Below are positions 23,801-33,666 of a stretch of DNA of 44,228 nucleotides, piece after piece. Below the pieces are notes generated by a model. That model was not told the origin of the DNA. It did not search any database and saw only the letters and a list, made by a program, of their open reading frames with translations. The position numbers and the translations under genes are program-made. Origin of the DNA: Pseudomonas sp. Irchel s3h17 (GTDB lineage Bacteria > Pseudomonadota > Gammaproteobacteria > Pseudomonadales > Pseudomonadaceae); assembly GCF_900187505.1 (NCBI RefSeq), contig NZ_FYDL01000009.1, positions 1 through 44,228 on the forward strand, written 5' to 3'. Position 1 is the first letter of the stretch; the number at the start of each line of letters is the position of its first letter.

Positions 23801-23810
23801 TTGTATACAA
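23801..23810. promoter_or_regulatory. Operator copy 2, TTGTATACAA
   Basis: Second exact copy of the 10-bp palindrome, 139 bp from the first, located about +8 to +17 of the predicted gcl transcript. This is a repressor position. Together the two copies could give joint control of both divergent units. Confidence 0.68.
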
Positions 23811-23837
23811 TTACAAAACGTAAAGAGGCACAAAACC

Positions 23838-25613
<1,776 letters not shown>

Positions 25614-25633
25614 CGGCTACAGATCGTTCCCAT

Positions 25634-25724
25634 TGTGGGAGCGGGCTTGCTCGCGAAGGCGGCTTCACATCCAACAGCGATGTTGACCGTTACACCGCTT
25701 TCGCGGGCCAGCCCGCTCCCATGA
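25634..25724. repeat. REP inverted pair between gcl and hyi
   Basis: TGTGGGAGCGGGCTTGCTCG begins at 25634 and is mirrored by TTCGCGGGCCAGCCCGCTCCCA near 25700-25721. This is a BIME-like pair of the abundant P. fluorescens 'GTGGGAGCGGGCTTGC' family, filling most of the 140-bp gap. Confidence 0.85.
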
Positions 25725-25753
25725 GGGAGCTCACACATTTACAGGAGACCACC

Positions 25754-26536
25754 ATGCCGCGTTTCGCAGCCAACCTGTCCATGCTGTTTACCGAGCAGGA
25801 TTTTCTTGCCCGCTTCGAAGCGGCCGCCAAGGCCGGCTTCAGTGGTGTCGAATACCTGTTCCCGTACGATTTCAGCTCCGCCGAAATCAAGGCGCAACTG
25901 GATGCCAACGGTCTGACCCAAGTGCTGTTCAACCTGCCGGCCGGTGATTGGGCCAAAGGTGAACGCGGGATCGCCTGCCACCCTGATCGCGTGGAAGAGT
26001 TCCGCGCTGGTGTGAGTCTGGCCATCGCCTATGCGCAAGTACTGGGCAACACCCAGGTCAACTGCCTGGCCGGTATCCGCCCACAAGGCGTCGACGATGC
26101 CACGGTAGAAAAAACCTTCATCGCCAACCTCCGGTTCGCCGCCGACAAGCTGCAAGCGGCCGGCATCAAGCTGGTGATGGAAGCCATCAACACCCGCGAC
26201 ATCCCGGGCTTCTACCTGAACAACACCGCGCAAGCCCTGTCGATTCGCGAACAAGTGGGCAGCGCCAACCTGTTCCTGCAATACGACATCTACCACATGC
26301 AAATCATGGAAGGTGACCTGGCCCGCACCATGGCCACGCACCTGGACGAGATCAACCACATCCAGCTGGCCGACAACCCCGGCCGCAACGAACCAGGCAC
26401 CGGAGAAATCAACTACCGCTTCCTGTTCGAACACCTGGACCGCATCGGCTATCAAGGCTGGGTGGGTTGTGAATACAAGCCACTGACCACCACCGAAGCC
26501 GGTCTTGGCTGGTTGAAAACCCATAACGCACTCTGA
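25754..26536 (+). CDS. hyi: Hydroxypyruvate isomerase
   Basis: A 260-aa TIM-barrel enzyme (xylose-isomerase-like superfamily) interconverting hydroxypyruvate and tartronate semialdehyde. Metal-ligand segments are visible: VMEAINTRDIPGFYL (Glu about 143), LQYDIYHMQIMEGD (Asp/His about 178-181), INHIQLADNPGRNEPGTGEINY and VGCEYKP (Glu about 240). The length matches E. coli Hyi (258). Start at 25754 after CAGGAGACCACC. Between gcl and glxR, it lets hydroxypyruvate enter the same path. Confidence 0.95.
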   Translation: MPRFAANLSMLFTEQDFLARFEAAAKAGFSGVEYLFPYDFSSAEIKAQLDANGLTQVLFNLPAGDWAKGERGIACHPDRVEEFRAGVSLAIAYAQVLGNTQVNCLAGIRPQGVDDATVEKTFIANLRFAADKLQAAGIKLVMEAINTRDIPGFYLNNTAQALSIREQVGSANLFLQYDIYHMQIMEGDLARTMATHLDEINHIQLADNPGRNEPGTGEINYRFLFEHLDRIGYQGWVGCEYKPLTTTEAGLGWLKTHNAL

Positions 26537-26550
26537 GATTGAAACCGGGC

Positions 26551-26701
26551 TTTTGTGGCGAGGGAGCTTGCTCCCGTCGGCCGGTCCGCGTTCGGGCGAA
26601 GCAGTCGTAAATCCTGAGCACCGGCTCTACCTGATTCACTGCAGTGAAGGGCTGTGGGGCCGCTTCGCGTCCCAGCGGGAGCAAGCTCCCTCGCCACAAA
26701 A
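26551..26701. repeat. REP inverted pair between hyi and glxR (perfect 26-bp arms)
   Basis: The 26-bp arm at 26551-26576 (TTTTGTGGCGAGGGAGC...) is a perfect reverse complement of 26676-26701. Each arm is itself a small palindrome around GGGAGC-TT-GCTCCC. Typical P. fluorescens 'TGTGGCGAGGGAGCTTGCTC' element. Confidence 0.92.
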
Positions 26702-26760
26702 AGTGGTCGCCTCAACTACCTGCACATTAATTGGCTACATAAAAACAAGAGGATTTTCTC

Positions 26761-27654
26761 ATGGCTAAAATCGGATTTATCGGCACCGGCATCATGGGCC
26801 ACCCAATGGCGTTGAACCTGCAGAAAGCCGGTCACAGCCTGTTCCTGTCGGCACACCACGATACCGCTCCGGCAGACCTGATCGCCGCTGGCGCGGTGGC
26901 GCTGGCGAACCCGAAAGAAGTCGCCCAGGAAGCCGAATTCATCATCGTCATGGTGCCGGATACCCCGCAGGTTGACGACGTACTGTTCCGCGCCGACGGC
27001 ATCGCTGCCGGTGTCGGCCCTGGCAAAGTCGTGATCGACATGAGCTCGATCTCGCCGACCGCGACCAAGACCTTCGCCGCCAAAATCAATGAAAAAGGCG
27101 CGCAGTACCTCGACGCCCCGGTATCCGGTGGTGAAGTCGGCGCCAAGGCGGCCACCCTGAGCATCATGGTCGGCGGCGACGCAAACGCCTTCGAACGCGC
27201 CCTGCCGCTGTTCCAGGCCATGGGCAAGAACATCACCCTGGTTGGTGGCAATGGCGACGGTCAAACCGCCAAGGTGGCCAACCAGATCATCGTCGCGCTG
27301 AACATCCAGGCCGTTGCCGAAGCGCTGTTGTTCGCCTCGAAAAACGGTGCCGATCCGGCCAAGGTGCGTGAAGCCCTGATGGGTGGTTTCGCTTCGTCGA
27401 AGATTCTCGAAGTCCACGGCGAGCGCATGATCAAAGGCACCTTCGATCCAGGCTTCCGCATCAGCCTGCACCAGAAAGACCTCAACCTGGCGCTGGCCGG
27501 TGCTCGCGAGCTGGGCATCAACTTGCCGAACACCGCCAACACCCAGCAAGTGTTCAGCACCTGCGCGGCCATCGGTGGCAGCAACTGGGACCACTCGGCG
27601 CTGATCAAGGGCCTGGAACACATGGCGAACTTCTCGATCCGCGACAAGAAGTAA
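26761..27654 (+). CDS. glxR: 2-hydroxy-3-oxopropionate (tartronate semialdehyde) reductase
   Basis: A 297-aa NAD(P)H-dependent beta-hydroxyacid dehydrogenase reducing tartronate semialdehyde to D-glycerate. N-terminal Rossmann motif GFIGTGIMGHPMALNL; substrate-binding DAPVSGGEVGAKAATLSIMVGG (about 118-140); catalytic Lys in DGQTAKVANQII (about 171). Preceded by AGAGGATTTTCTC. The same gene order occurs in P. putida. Confidence 0.95.
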   Translation: MAKIGFIGTGIMGHPMALNLQKAGHSLFLSAHHDTAPADLIAAGAVALANPKEVAQEAEFIIVMVPDTPQVDDVLFRADGIAAGVGPGKVVIDMSSISPTATKTFAAKINEKGAQYLDAPVSGGEVGAKAATLSIMVGGDANAFERALPLFQAMGKNITLVGGNGDGQTAKVANQIIVALNIQAVAEALLFASKNGADPAKVREALMGGFASSKILEVHGERMIKGTFDPGFRISLHQKDLNLALAGARELGINLPNTANTQQVFSTCAAIGGSNWDHSALIKGLEHMANFSIRDKK

Positions 27655-27668
27655 GCCCTGCCCGGTAC

Positions 27669-27763
27669 TGATCGTTCCCACGCGCAGCAAAGGAACGCAT
27701 CCCTGCCGAAGCGGACGCGGAGCGTCCATTGAGGCATTCCCACGCGGAGCGTGGGAACGATCA
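27669..27763. repeat. REP element between glxR and ttuD
   Basis: TGATCGTTCCCACGCG (27669-27684) is mirrored by CGTGGGAACGATCA (27750-27763), and an inner palindrome TTCCCACGCGGAGCGTGGGAA occupies about 27737-27757. It is a different REP family from the neighbouring gaps. Confidence 0.85.
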
Positions 27764-27802
27764 TTAGCTCTGTTCCAAAAACAATAAGATTGGGAGCCCG
27801 CC

Positions 27803-29083
27803 ATGTCGGTCGATCCGCAACAATTCCTGCGCGACCTGTTCGCCACCGCCATCGACGCGGCCCATCCGCACCAGGTCCTCGAAGCCCATTTACCCAAAGA
27901 CCGCAGCGGCCGGGTGATCGTCATCGGTGCCGGCAAGGCTGCCGCGGCCATGGCGCTGGTGGTCGAGCGCTGCTGGCAGGGTGAAGTGTCCGGCCTGGTC
28001 GTCACCCGCTACGGTCACGGCGCACCGTGCGAAAAAATCGAAGTGGTCGAAGCCGCCCACCCGGTGCCCGACGCCGCCGGCCTGGCCGTGGCCAAGCGAG
28101 TCCTGGAACGGGTCAGCAACCTCAGTGAAGACGACCGCGTGATCTTCCTGCTGTCGGGGGGTGGTTCAGCCTTGCTGGCCCTGCCCGCTGCCGGGATCAC
28201 CTTGGCCGACAAACAGGCGATCAACAAAGCCCTGCTCAAGTCCGGCGCGACCATTGGCGAGATGAACTGCGTGCGCAAGCACCTCTCGGCGATCAAGGGC
28301 GGACGCCTGGGTAAAGCCTGCTGGCCCGCGACGGTCTACACCTATGCCATTTCCGATGTCCCGGGCGACCTTGCCACGGTGATCGCGTCCGGCCCGACCG
28401 TGGCCGACCCAAGCACCTCGGCAGACGCGCTGGCCATTCTCAAACGCTACGCCATCGATGTCCCGGCATCGGTACGCAGCTGGCTGCAGAACCCCGAATC
28501 CGAGACCGTGAAACCTGGCGATCCATGCCTGGCGCGCAACCATTTCCAACTGATTGCCCGTCCCCAGCAATCCCTGGAAGCGGCTGCGGTGAAAGCCCGT
28601 CAAGCCGGTTTCAGCCCGTTGATCCTCGGTGACCTGGAAGGCGAGTCCCGCGAAGTGGCGAAAGTCCACGCCGGGATCGCGCGCCAAGTGGTGCTGCACG
28701 GCCAGCCCCTGGCGGCTCCCTGCGTGATCCTGTCGGGAGGTGAAACCACGGTCACCGTACGCGGCAATGGCCGTGGCGGACGCAATGCCGAGTTCCTGCT
28801 CAGCCTGACCGACAGCCTCAAAGGCCTGCCGGGTGTCTACGCCCTGGCCGGCGATACCGACGGCATCGACGGTTCCGAGGACAACGCCGGCGCCATCATG
28901 ACCCCGGACAGCTACGCTCGCGCCGCGGCGCTGGGCCTGAGTGCCAGCGATGAACTGGACAACAACAATGGCTACGGCTACTTCGAGGCGCTCGACGCCC
29001 TGATCGTCACCGAGCCGACGCGCACCAACGTCAACGACTTCCGTGCCATCCTGATCCTCGAGAGCCCTAAACATGACGCCTGA
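27803..29083 (+). CDS. ttuD: MOFRL-family glycerate 2-kinase (often annotated hydroxypyruvate reductase TtuD)
   Basis: A 426-aa protein of the DUF4147/MOFRL family: RVIVIGAGKAAAAMALVVE (about 34-52), LLSGGGSALLALPA, CVRKHLSAIKGGRLG, AISDVPGDLATVIASGPT, and C-terminal ILSGGETTVTVRGNGRGGRNAEFLL with LAGDTDGIDGSEDNAGA. Proteins of this family phosphorylate D-glycerate to 2-phosphoglycerate; the older label hydroxypyruvate reductase comes from the tartrate-utilisation TtuD. The kinase role fits here because glxR makes glycerate and pyruvate kinase follows. The 3' end overlaps pykF by 11 bp. Confidence 0.9.
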   Translation: MSVDPQQFLRDLFATAIDAAHPHQVLEAHLPKDRSGRVIVIGAGKAAAAMALVVERCWQGEVSGLVVTRYGHGAPCEKIEVVEAAHPVPDAAGLAVAKRVLERVSNLSEDDRVIFLLSGGGSALLALPAAGITLADKQAINKALLKSGATIGEMNCVRKHLSAIKGGRLGKACWPATVYTYAISDVPGDLATVIASGPTVADPSTSADALAILKRYAIDVPASVRSWLQNPESETVKPGDPCLARNHFQLIARPQQSLEAAAVKARQAGFSPLILGDLEGESREVAKVHAGIARQVVLHGQPLAAPCVILSGGETTVTVRGNGRGGRNAEFLLSLTDSLKGLPGVYALAGDTDGIDGSEDNAGAIMTPDSYARAAALGLSASDELDNNNGYGYFEALDALIVTEPTRTNVNDFRAILILESPKHDA

Positions 29084-30488
29084 TAAAAAGGTCAAAATCC
29101 TCGCCACCCTGGGTCCCGCCACCGACGGGATCGACACCATTCGCGAGCTGGTGCAGGCCGGGGTCAACATCTTCCGCCTGAACTTCAGCCACGGCGAGCA
29201 CGCCGATCACGCCCAGCGCTATCAGTGGATCCGCGAAGTCGAACGCCAGCTCAACTACCCGCTCGGCATCCTGATGGACCTGCAAGGCCCGAAACTGCGG
29301 GTCGGCAAGTTCGCCCAAGGCAAGGTGCAACTGGTCCGGGGGCAAGCCTTGCGCCTGGACCTGGATACCACACCGGGCGATGAACATCGGGTCAACCTGC
29401 CGCACCCGGAAATCATCGCCGCCCTGGAACCCGGCATGGACCTGCTGCTGGACGACGGCAAGCTGCGCCTGCGGGTGGTGACCAAGTACGCCGACGCCAT
29501 CGACACCACAGTGCTCAATGGCGGTGAACTGTCGGACCGCAAGGGCGTCAATGTGCCGCAAGCGGTACTCGACCTCAGCCCGCTGACCGACAAGGATCGC
29601 CGCGACCTGAGTTTCGGCCTGGAGCTGGGTGTGGACTGGGTGGCCCTGTCGTTCGTGCAGCGTCCTGACGACATTCGTGAGGCCCGTTCGCTGATCGGCG
29701 ACAAAGCCTTTTTGATGGCGAAAATCGAGAAGCCATCGGCCGTTGAACAGTTGCGCGAGATCGCCGAACTGAGCGACGCGATCATGGTGGCCCGTGGTGA
29801 CCTGGGCGTGGAAGTCCCGGCCGAGAGCGTGCCGCAGATCCAGAAAGACATCATCAGCACCTGCCGCCAACTCGGCAAGCCGGTGGTGGTGGCGACTCAG
29901 ATGCTGGAGTCGATGCGGTTCTCTCCGGCACCGACCCGTGCCGAAGTCACCGATGTGGCCACGGCCGTGGCCGAAGGCACTGACGCGGTGATGCTGTCGG
30001 CGGAAACCGCCTCCGGTGACTACCCGCTCGAAGCGGTGCAGATGATGAGCAAGATCATCCGCCAGGTCGAAAGCGGCCCGGATTATCAGGCACAGCTGGA
30101 CGTCAGCCGACCGAAAGCCGAGGCCACCACCTCGGACGCCATCAGTTGCGCCATTCGCCGGATCAGCAACATCCTGCCGGTTGCGGTGCTGGTGAACTAC
30201 AGCGAGTCAGGCACCTCGAGCTTGCGCGCCGCTCGCGAGCGTCCTTCGGTGCCGATCCTCAACCTGACCCCCAACCTGACGACCGCGCGGCGCCTGAGCG
30301 TGGCCTGGGGCGTGCACTCAGTGGTCAACGATCGTCTGCGCCAGGTGGATGAAGTGTGCTCTACCGCGCTGGAGATCGCCCAGGCGCAAGGCATGGCCCA
30401 GCGTGGCGACACGTTGTTGATCACCGCCGGTGTGCCTTTCGGTCAACCCGGGTCGACTAACTCGTTACGAATAGAGACATTGATCTAA
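29073..30488 (+). CDS. pykF: Pyruvate kinase (operon-encoded isozyme)
   Basis: A 471-aa pyruvate kinase converting phosphoenolpyruvate and ADP to pyruvate and ATP. Conserved blocks: KVKILATLGPATDGID, LNFSHGEHADH, LMDLQGPKLRVG, LMAKIEKPSAVEQL (catalytic Lys about 215), MVARGDLGVEVPAE and ATQMLESM. The C-terminal domain is complete. The ATG at 29073 lies inside ttuD, giving coupled translation. It is the last step of the glyoxylate route after enolase converts 2-phosphoglycerate to PEP. The symbol follows P. putida usage. Confidence 0.93.
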   Translation: MTPDKKVKILATLGPATDGIDTIRELVQAGVNIFRLNFSHGEHADHAQRYQWIREVERQLNYPLGILMDLQGPKLRVGKFAQGKVQLVRGQALRLDLDTTPGDEHRVNLPHPEIIAALEPGMDLLLDDGKLRLRVVTKYADAIDTTVLNGGELSDRKGVNVPQAVLDLSPLTDKDRRDLSFGLELGVDWVALSFVQRPDDIREARSLIGDKAFLMAKIEKPSAVEQLREIAELSDAIMVARGDLGVEVPAESVPQIQKDIISTCRQLGKPVVVATQMLESMRFSPAPTRAEVTDVATAVAEGTDAVMLSAETASGDYPLEAVQMMSKIIRQVESGPDYQAQLDVSRPKAEATTSDAISCAIRRISNILPVAVLVNYSESGTSSLRAARERPSVPILNLTPNLTTARRLSVAWGVHSVVNDRLRQVDEVCSTALEIAQAQGMAQRGDTLLITAGVPFGQPGSTNSLRIETLI

Positions 30489-30499
30489 CGAACTGCCCT

Positions 30500-30631
30500 T
30501 GTGGCGAGGGAGCAAGCTCGCGCTCGACTGCAGAGCAGTCGTCTTTCGGTATGACGGTTTTCACAGAAAAACCGCGCTCATCGATTTTAGGGCCGCTTTG
30601 CGGCCCAGCGGGAGCAAGCTCCCTCGCCACA
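30500..30631. repeat. REP inverted pair after pykF
   Basis: TGTGGCGAGGGAGCAAGCTC (30500-30519) and, inverted, GGGAGCAAGCTCCCTCGCCACA (about 30610-30631). Same family as the pair between hyi and glxR. It fills the 166-bp gap and may shape the 3' end of the glyoxylate operon mRNA. Confidence 0.88.
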
Positions 30632-30654
30632 GGGTTTTATGCAACTCCCCGGTA

Positions 30655-31584
30655 ATGATCTTCATGCCTGCCAACCACTTCAACACCCATTGCCCCGATT
30701 GGGCCACTGCCCTGCTCAACGGCTTCAGCCAGATTTTCCTCCAGCGCAACCCGCTGTGCGGCCTGCTATGCCTGCTGGCCATCCTCCTGACGGCCCCGGC
30801 CTTGCTCGGCGGCGCCCTGCTGGGTGGCGTCGCCGGCTTGCTCACCGCGCAACGTCGTGGCTATGCCAAGGCGGATCGCCAGGCCGGCCTGTTCAGCTAC
30901 AACGGCGTATTGATCGGCCTGTTGCTGAGCCTGGCCTTCAGTTGGTCGGCCATGCTGCCGCCCCTGATCCTCGCCTGCGGCGGGCTGAGCGCCATGCTCA
31001 CCGAGCAATGGCTCAAACGCACGCGCGAGCGGCGCTTTTTACCCGCCTATACCGCGCCCTTCGTGCTCCTGGGCTGGTTGCTCCTGAGCTTCGCCGCGCC
31101 CACCCCTGCAACGCCTGGCCCCGTGGCCGAACTCACGGCCTTGAACCTGCTGGGTGCCGGACTCAAGGGCCTGGGTCAAGTCATGTTCCTCGACCATCCG
31201 CTGGCGGGTGTCCTGATCGCCGCCGGTCTATTGCTCGCCGATCGCCGCGCCGCCCTCTGGGCACTGGTCGGTTCCGCCGCCGGCCTGACCTGCGCCCTGT
31301 GGATGAACGACACCCCAGGCGCCTTGCTCGGCCTGCAGGGCTACAACCCGGCACTGGCAGCCCTCGCCCTCAGTCAGCAACGCCGCCAACCCTGGCTGCC
31401 GCTGCTGGGTATCGCGCTGGCGATCCTGCTCACACCGGCCTTCGCCGCCATGGGCCTGGCAACGCTGACCGCGCCCTTCATTCTTGCCTGCTGGTTGCTG
31501 CGTGCCGGCATTCGGTTGCTGCGCCGCACACCCCGCGACCGTACGCCTTGCCAAACCCCGGAGAATCAACCTAGGCTGCGCTGA
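30655..31584 (+). CDS. Urea transporter (UT family)
   Basis: A 309-aa integral membrane protein with about ten hydrophobic segments arranged as two repeats. Family-typical motifs: GLFSYNGVLIGLLL (about 79-92) in the first half and LGLQGYNPALAALALS (about 223-238) in the second. Such proteins are passive urea channels. No clear Shine-Dalgarno helps choose between ATG 30655 and ATG 30664. It lies after the glyoxylate operon on the same strand; glyoxylate and urea are both released by ureidoglycolate breakdown, so the neighbour relation is plausible although no urease or purine gene is visible. Confidence 0.82.
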   Translation: MIFMPANHFNTHCPDWATALLNGFSQIFLQRNPLCGLLCLLAILLTAPALLGGALLGGVAGLLTAQRRGYAKADRQAGLFSYNGVLIGLLLSLAFSWSAMLPPLILACGGLSAMLTEQWLKRTRERRFLPAYTAPFVLLGWLLLSFAAPTPATPGPVAELTALNLLGAGLKGLGQVMFLDHPLAGVLIAAGLLLADRRAALWALVGSAAGLTCALWMNDTPGALLGLQGYNPALAALALSQQRRQPWLPLLGIALAILLTPAFAAMGLATLTAPFILACWLLRAGIRLLRRTPRDRTPCQTPENQPRLR

Positions 31585-31605
31585 TTTAAAGCCAAGGCGA
31601 TGTGA

Positions 31606-32430
31606 ATGGACAGCAGGGACACGTGGCGCAATCGCCTGTACGTGATTATTTTCCAGACCGACACACCGGCGGGACGGCGCTTCGACACCAGCTTGCTGCT
31701 GATCATCTTCGCCAGCCTGGTGGTGGTGATCCTGGACAGCATCGATGACGTCCATCAGAACTACGCCGGCCTGCTGGCCGCCATCGAGTGGGGCTTCACC
31801 GCGATTTTCCTGCTCGAGTACGGCCTGCGCCTGTACTGCTCCCCCAAACCGCTGCGCTATGCCTTCAGCTTCTATGGCCTGGTGGACCTGCTGGCGATCG
31901 TGCCGGGGATCCTGGCACTGTATTACAGCGACGCCCAGTACCTGTTGATCATCCGGGTGATCCGGATGCTGCGGATCTTCCGCGTGCTCAAGCTCGGCCC
32001 CTACCTCAAGCAGGCCCATTACCTGCTCGACGCCTTGCGCGGCAGCAAACAGAAAATCCTCGTGTTCCTGCTCAGCGTCTGCACCCTGGTCACGGTGTTC
32101 GGCACCCTGATGTACGTGGTCGAAGGCCCGGAACATGGCTTTACCAGCATTCCCAAAGGCATCTATTGGGCAATCGTGACCCTGACCACGGTCGGCTACG
32201 GCGACATCGTGCCCAAGACCATATTGGGCCAGATCATTTCGTCGATGGTGATGATCACCGGTTACTCGATCATTGCTGTGCCCACCGGGATCTTCACCGC
32301 GGAACTGGCCAACGCCATGCGCGGGGAAAAGCTGCAACACGACTGCCCGGTGTGCAGCAAAGACAACCATGAACACGGCGCGTCGTTCTGCTCACGCTGC
32401 GGCAACGCGCTATTCAAGAGAATCGAATAA
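31606..32430 (+). CDS. Voltage-gated-type potassium channel with C-terminal zinc ribbon
   Basis: A 274-aa six-helix ion channel subunit. S1-S3 lie at about 25-115; the S4-like helix RVIRMLRIFRVLKL (about 123-136) has Arg at every third position; the pore loop contains TLTTVGYGD, a K+ selectivity filter; S6 follows (SSMVMITGYSIIAVPTGIFTAEL). The tail carries C247-PV-C250 and C262-SR-C265, a small zinc ribbon uncommon in textbook Kv channels. It starts 21 nt after the urea transporter gene, possibly co-transcribed. Sensed signal unknown. Confidence 0.9.
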   Translation: MDSRDTWRNRLYVIIFQTDTPAGRRFDTSLLLIIFASLVVVILDSIDDVHQNYAGLLAAIEWGFTAIFLLEYGLRLYCSPKPLRYAFSFYGLVDLLAIVPGILALYYSDAQYLLIIRVIRMLRIFRVLKLGPYLKQAHYLLDALRGSKQKILVFLLSVCTLVTVFGTLMYVVEGPEHGFTSIPKGIYWAIVTLTTVGYGDIVPKTILGQIISSMVMITGYSIIAVPTGIFTAELANAMRGEKLQHDCPVCSKDNHEHGASFCSRCGNALFKRIE

Positions 32431-32449
32431 GCAAAGCACTTTTTAGTAT

Positions 32450-32478
32450 TTAAAGAGCTATAGAGCTCCAGCTATAGT
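32450..32478 (+). promoter_or_regulatory. Weak candidate promoter of sbp with AGCTATAG repeats
   Basis: -10 TATAGT (32473-32478) with a poor -35 TTAAAG (32450-32455) 17 bp upstream. AGCTATAG occurs at 32457-32464 and 32470-32477 (13-bp period). An activator such as CysB is expected for sulfur genes, but I cannot show its site here. Confidence 0.4.
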
Positions 32479-32522
32479 CGACGGCAAATTGCCTTCACTC
32501 TCTCGAACAAAAGGAATGTGCA

Positions 32523-33521
32523 GTGAAAAAGATCTTTGGCGCTTCACTTCTGGCCGCCGGCCTGACCCTCGCTAGCGTGGCTCAAGCCGCACCGACCCTG
32601 CTTAACGTGTCCTACGACGTGATGCGCGATTTCTATAAGGACTACAACACTGCCTTCCAGAAACACTGGCAAGCCGAGCACAACGAAAACATCACCGTGC
32701 AGATGTCCTTCGGCGGCTCCAGCAAACAGGCGCGCTCGGTGATCGACGGCCTGCCAGCCGACATCATCACCATGAACATGGCCACCGACATCAACGCGTT
32801 GGCCGACAACGGCAAACTGGTCCCTGAGAACTGGGTCACCCGCCTGCCGAACAACAGTGCACCGTTCACCTCGGCCACCGTATTCATCGTCCGCAAAGGC
32901 AACCCCAAAGCCCTGAAAGACTGGCCAGACCTGCTCAAGGATGGCGTCCAGGTCATCGTGCCAAACCCGAAAACCTCGGGTAACGGCCGCTACACCTACC
33001 TGTCGGCCTGGGGCTACGTGCTGAAGAATGGCGGCGACGAGAACAAGGCCAAGGACTTCGTCGGCAAACTGTTCAAGCAAGCCCCGGTGCTCGACACCGG
33101 TGGCCGCGCCGCCACCACCACCTTCATGACCAACCAGATCGGCGACGTGCTGGTGACCTTCGAAAACGAAGCGGAAATGATCGCCCGCGAGTTCGGCCGC
33201 GACCAGTTCGAAGTGATCTACCCGAGTGTCTCCGCCGAAGCCGAGCCACCGGTGAGCGTGGTCGACAAGGTCGTCGACAGGAAAGGCACCCGCGCCGCCG
33301 CCGACGAGTACCTGAAATACCTGTGGTCCCCACAGGGCCAGGAAATTGCCGCCGCCAACTACCTGCGCCCGCGTGACCCGGCCATCCTCGCCAAATACAC
33401 CGACCGCTTCCCGACAGTCGATTTCCTGTCGGTGGAGAAAACCTTCGGTGACTGGCGCACCGTGCAGAAAACCCACTTCAACGATGGCGGTGTTTTCGAC
33501 CAGATCTATAGCGGCCAGTAA
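32523..33521 (+). CDS. sbp: Periplasmic sulfate-binding protein (solitary)
   Basis: A 332-aa sulfate/thiosulfate-binding protein. Signal peptide MKKIFGASLLAAGLTLASVAQA, mature start APTLLNVSYDVMRDFYKDYN; QMSFGGSSKQARSVIDGLPADIITMNMATDI and VPNPKTSGNGRYTYLSAWGY are strong family blocks. The start is GTG at 32523 with AAAGGA about 7 nt upstream. The usual cysT, cysW and cysA genes do not follow, so it must work with permease genes elsewhere, or be a second binding protein. Confidence 0.93.
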   Translation: MKKIFGASLLAAGLTLASVAQAAPTLLNVSYDVMRDFYKDYNTAFQKHWQAEHNENITVQMSFGGSSKQARSVIDGLPADIITMNMATDINALADNGKLVPENWVTRLPNNSAPFTSATVFIVRKGNPKALKDWPDLLKDGVQVIVPNPKTSGNGRYTYLSAWGYVLKNGGDENKAKDFVGKLFKQAPVLDTGGRAATTTFMTNQIGDVLVTFENEAEMIAREFGRDQFEVIYPSVSAEAEPPVSVVDKVVDRKGTRAAADEYLKYLWSPQGQEIAAANYLRPRDPAILAKYTDRFPTVDFLSVEKTFGDWRTVQKTHFNDGGVFDQIYSGQ

Positions 33522-33598
33522 ACGCTGGGCGAGACATGAAAAAGGCGACCTTCGGGTCTAATGCCAGTCAGTCAAGTAACTTGAGCGAAGAAGATCCT

Positions 33599-33624
33599 GT
33601 GGGAGCGGGCTTGCCCGCTCCCAC
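33599..33624. repeat. REP-like palindrome between sbp and ridA
   Basis: GTGGGAGCGGGC (33599-33610) and its reverse complement GCCCGCTCCCAC (33613-33624) with a TT loop: a perfect 12-bp stem. It lies between convergent genes and may also end both transcripts. Confidence 0.8.
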
Positions 33625-33666
33625 GGGTTCTGCGGCTTAACTGACGGGCATTAACCTTGGGGTCGA

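Noticed and set aside
25614..27802. Intergenic palindromes as insertion-sequence ends or a CRISPR array
   Set aside because: There is no transposase gene, no target duplication and no regular spacer pattern; arms match the known P. fluorescens REP type.
26716..28005. 429-codon minus-strand frame across glxR and the glxR-ttuD REP element
   Set aside because: It reads through a REP palindrome and an antisense enzyme gene; no domain seen.
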